64,000 bases of DNA from Capilliphycus robustus (lineage in GTDB: Bacteria > Cyanobacteriota > Cyanobacteriia > Cyanobacteriales > Microcoleaceae). The stretch lies in NCBI RefSeq assembly GCF_034932365.1, contig NZ_JAYGHR010000014.1:1-64000 (forward strand), in the 5' to 3' direction. This document shows, piece after piece, positions 63,574 through 64,000 of this stretch. The notes under the pieces were generated by a model. That model was not told the origin of the DNA, did no database searches, and was given only the letters and a program-made list of their open reading frames with translations. Position 1 is the stretch's first letter. Every line of letters begins with the position of its first letter. A program made the position numbers and the translations under genes.

Positions 63574-64000
63574 CTATACAAAGTTGAAAATCGTATCAAC
63601 CAAAATCGCCCCGGTCAAGTCAGCGCCCGTTAAGTTGGCTCCGCTCAAGTCGGCTTTGGTTAAGTTCGCATCAACCAGAAAAGCATCCTGGAAGTTCGTA
63701 GAAATTAAGCTAGCAACTTCTAGGCTGGCACTCGTTAAATCTGCACCCGTAAAGTTGGTTAAGTTGTCGCCGACGGTTTCTTTGAAATTGGCACTGACTA
63801 AAGTCGCATTGGTAAAATCAGCTCCGGCGATGATGGTTTTCTCTGCAAAAACACCATCAAGAATTGCTCCATCGAATTCAGCACCGCTCAGGTTGGCATT
63901 AGACAGGTCAGCACCCGTGAGGTCAACACCGCTCAAATCTGCACCAGTGAGGTTTGCTCCTGAGAGGCTTGCACCACTGAGATCTGCTCCGGTTAAATCA
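63574..64000 (-). CDS. Pentapeptide-repeat protein, partial
   Basis: The frame is open to the window edge, so the start lies beyond 64000; the visible 141 codons are its C-terminal part. They consist of pentapeptide repeats (GADLSGASLSGANLTGADLS...). The end GADLTGAILVDTIFNFV matches the corresponding part of the preceding pentapeptide/RTX protein (LSGAILVDTVGL), but no RTX repeats follow. It is probably a paralogue that lost, or never had, the RTX part. Confidence 0.85.
   Translation of the reverse strand, partial: DLTGADLSGASLSGANLTGADLSGVDLTGADLSNANLSGAEFDGAILDGVFAEKTIIAGADFTNATLVSANFKETVGDNLTNFTGADLTSASLEVASLISTNFQDAFLVDANLTKADLSGANLTGADLTGAILVDTIFNFV

Overview
The window looks like chromosomal DNA of a filamentous, probably non-heterocystous cyanobacterium (Oscillatoriales type; an inference, not a species call). 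Reasons: an allophycocyanin B gene (apcD), a cyAbrB regulator, an HpsE-type glycosyltransferase, DUF1822 and CHAT proteins, many GCGATCGC (HIP1) sites, and heptameric short tandem repeats typical of cyanobacterial genomes. No rRNA, tRNA or CRISPR array was recognised.

Layout. 0-2 kb: a frameshifted RRXRR/RuvC protein of the IscB/IsrB type behind a structured leader that is a candidate omega/HEARO RNA. 2-8 kb: AI-2E permease, HcyBio protein, RGG-tailed hypothetical, TPR protein. 8.5-19 kb: NDH-2/DoxX fusion, ATPase-like/MscS pair, YdcF-like protein, apcD, RlmD-type methyltransferase, UspA and lpxD, with heptad arrays and three tnpB-less IS200/IS605-like elements between them. 19.8-26.3 kb: cyAbrB, CPBP protease, radical SAM protein, and a 1459-residue hybrid kinase with a degenerate ethylene-receptor-like membrane domain and a cyanobacteriochrome-like GAF domain. 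27-33 kb: a VMAP-HTH/AAA/GGDEF fusion, a second AAA protein, and three exopolysaccharide genes. 33.6-36.4 kb: DUF790 nuclease, yidD, M20 amidohydrolase.

36.5-45.7 kb is an accessory metal or envelope region: HMA-like proteins, three DUF5132 proteins, and a P-type ATPase lacking the CPC motif. The arrangement recalls the mycobacterial PacL/P-ATPase platforms. Between these lie two tandem genes encoding acyl-carrier-protein-like domains without the phosphopantetheine serine, set in long Lys/Glu/Ala coiled coils. 46-54.6 kb holds a sigma-like factor, a DUF1822 protein, and two tandem proteins joining a CHAT (caspase-like) protease, one membrane segment and an amino-acid-binding-protein module. 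This is the best candidate for an undescribed signalling or conflict system here.

54.8-64 kb: feoB/feoA, an RCK/two-TM/RCK channel-like protein with an odd filter, gnd, a pentapeptide/RTX fusion, and a second pentapeptide protein cut by the window edge. Heptad arrays, often capped by GTAGGGGCGGGTT-type inverted repeats, sit between genes throughout and encode the stop codon or C-terminal residues of four genes.
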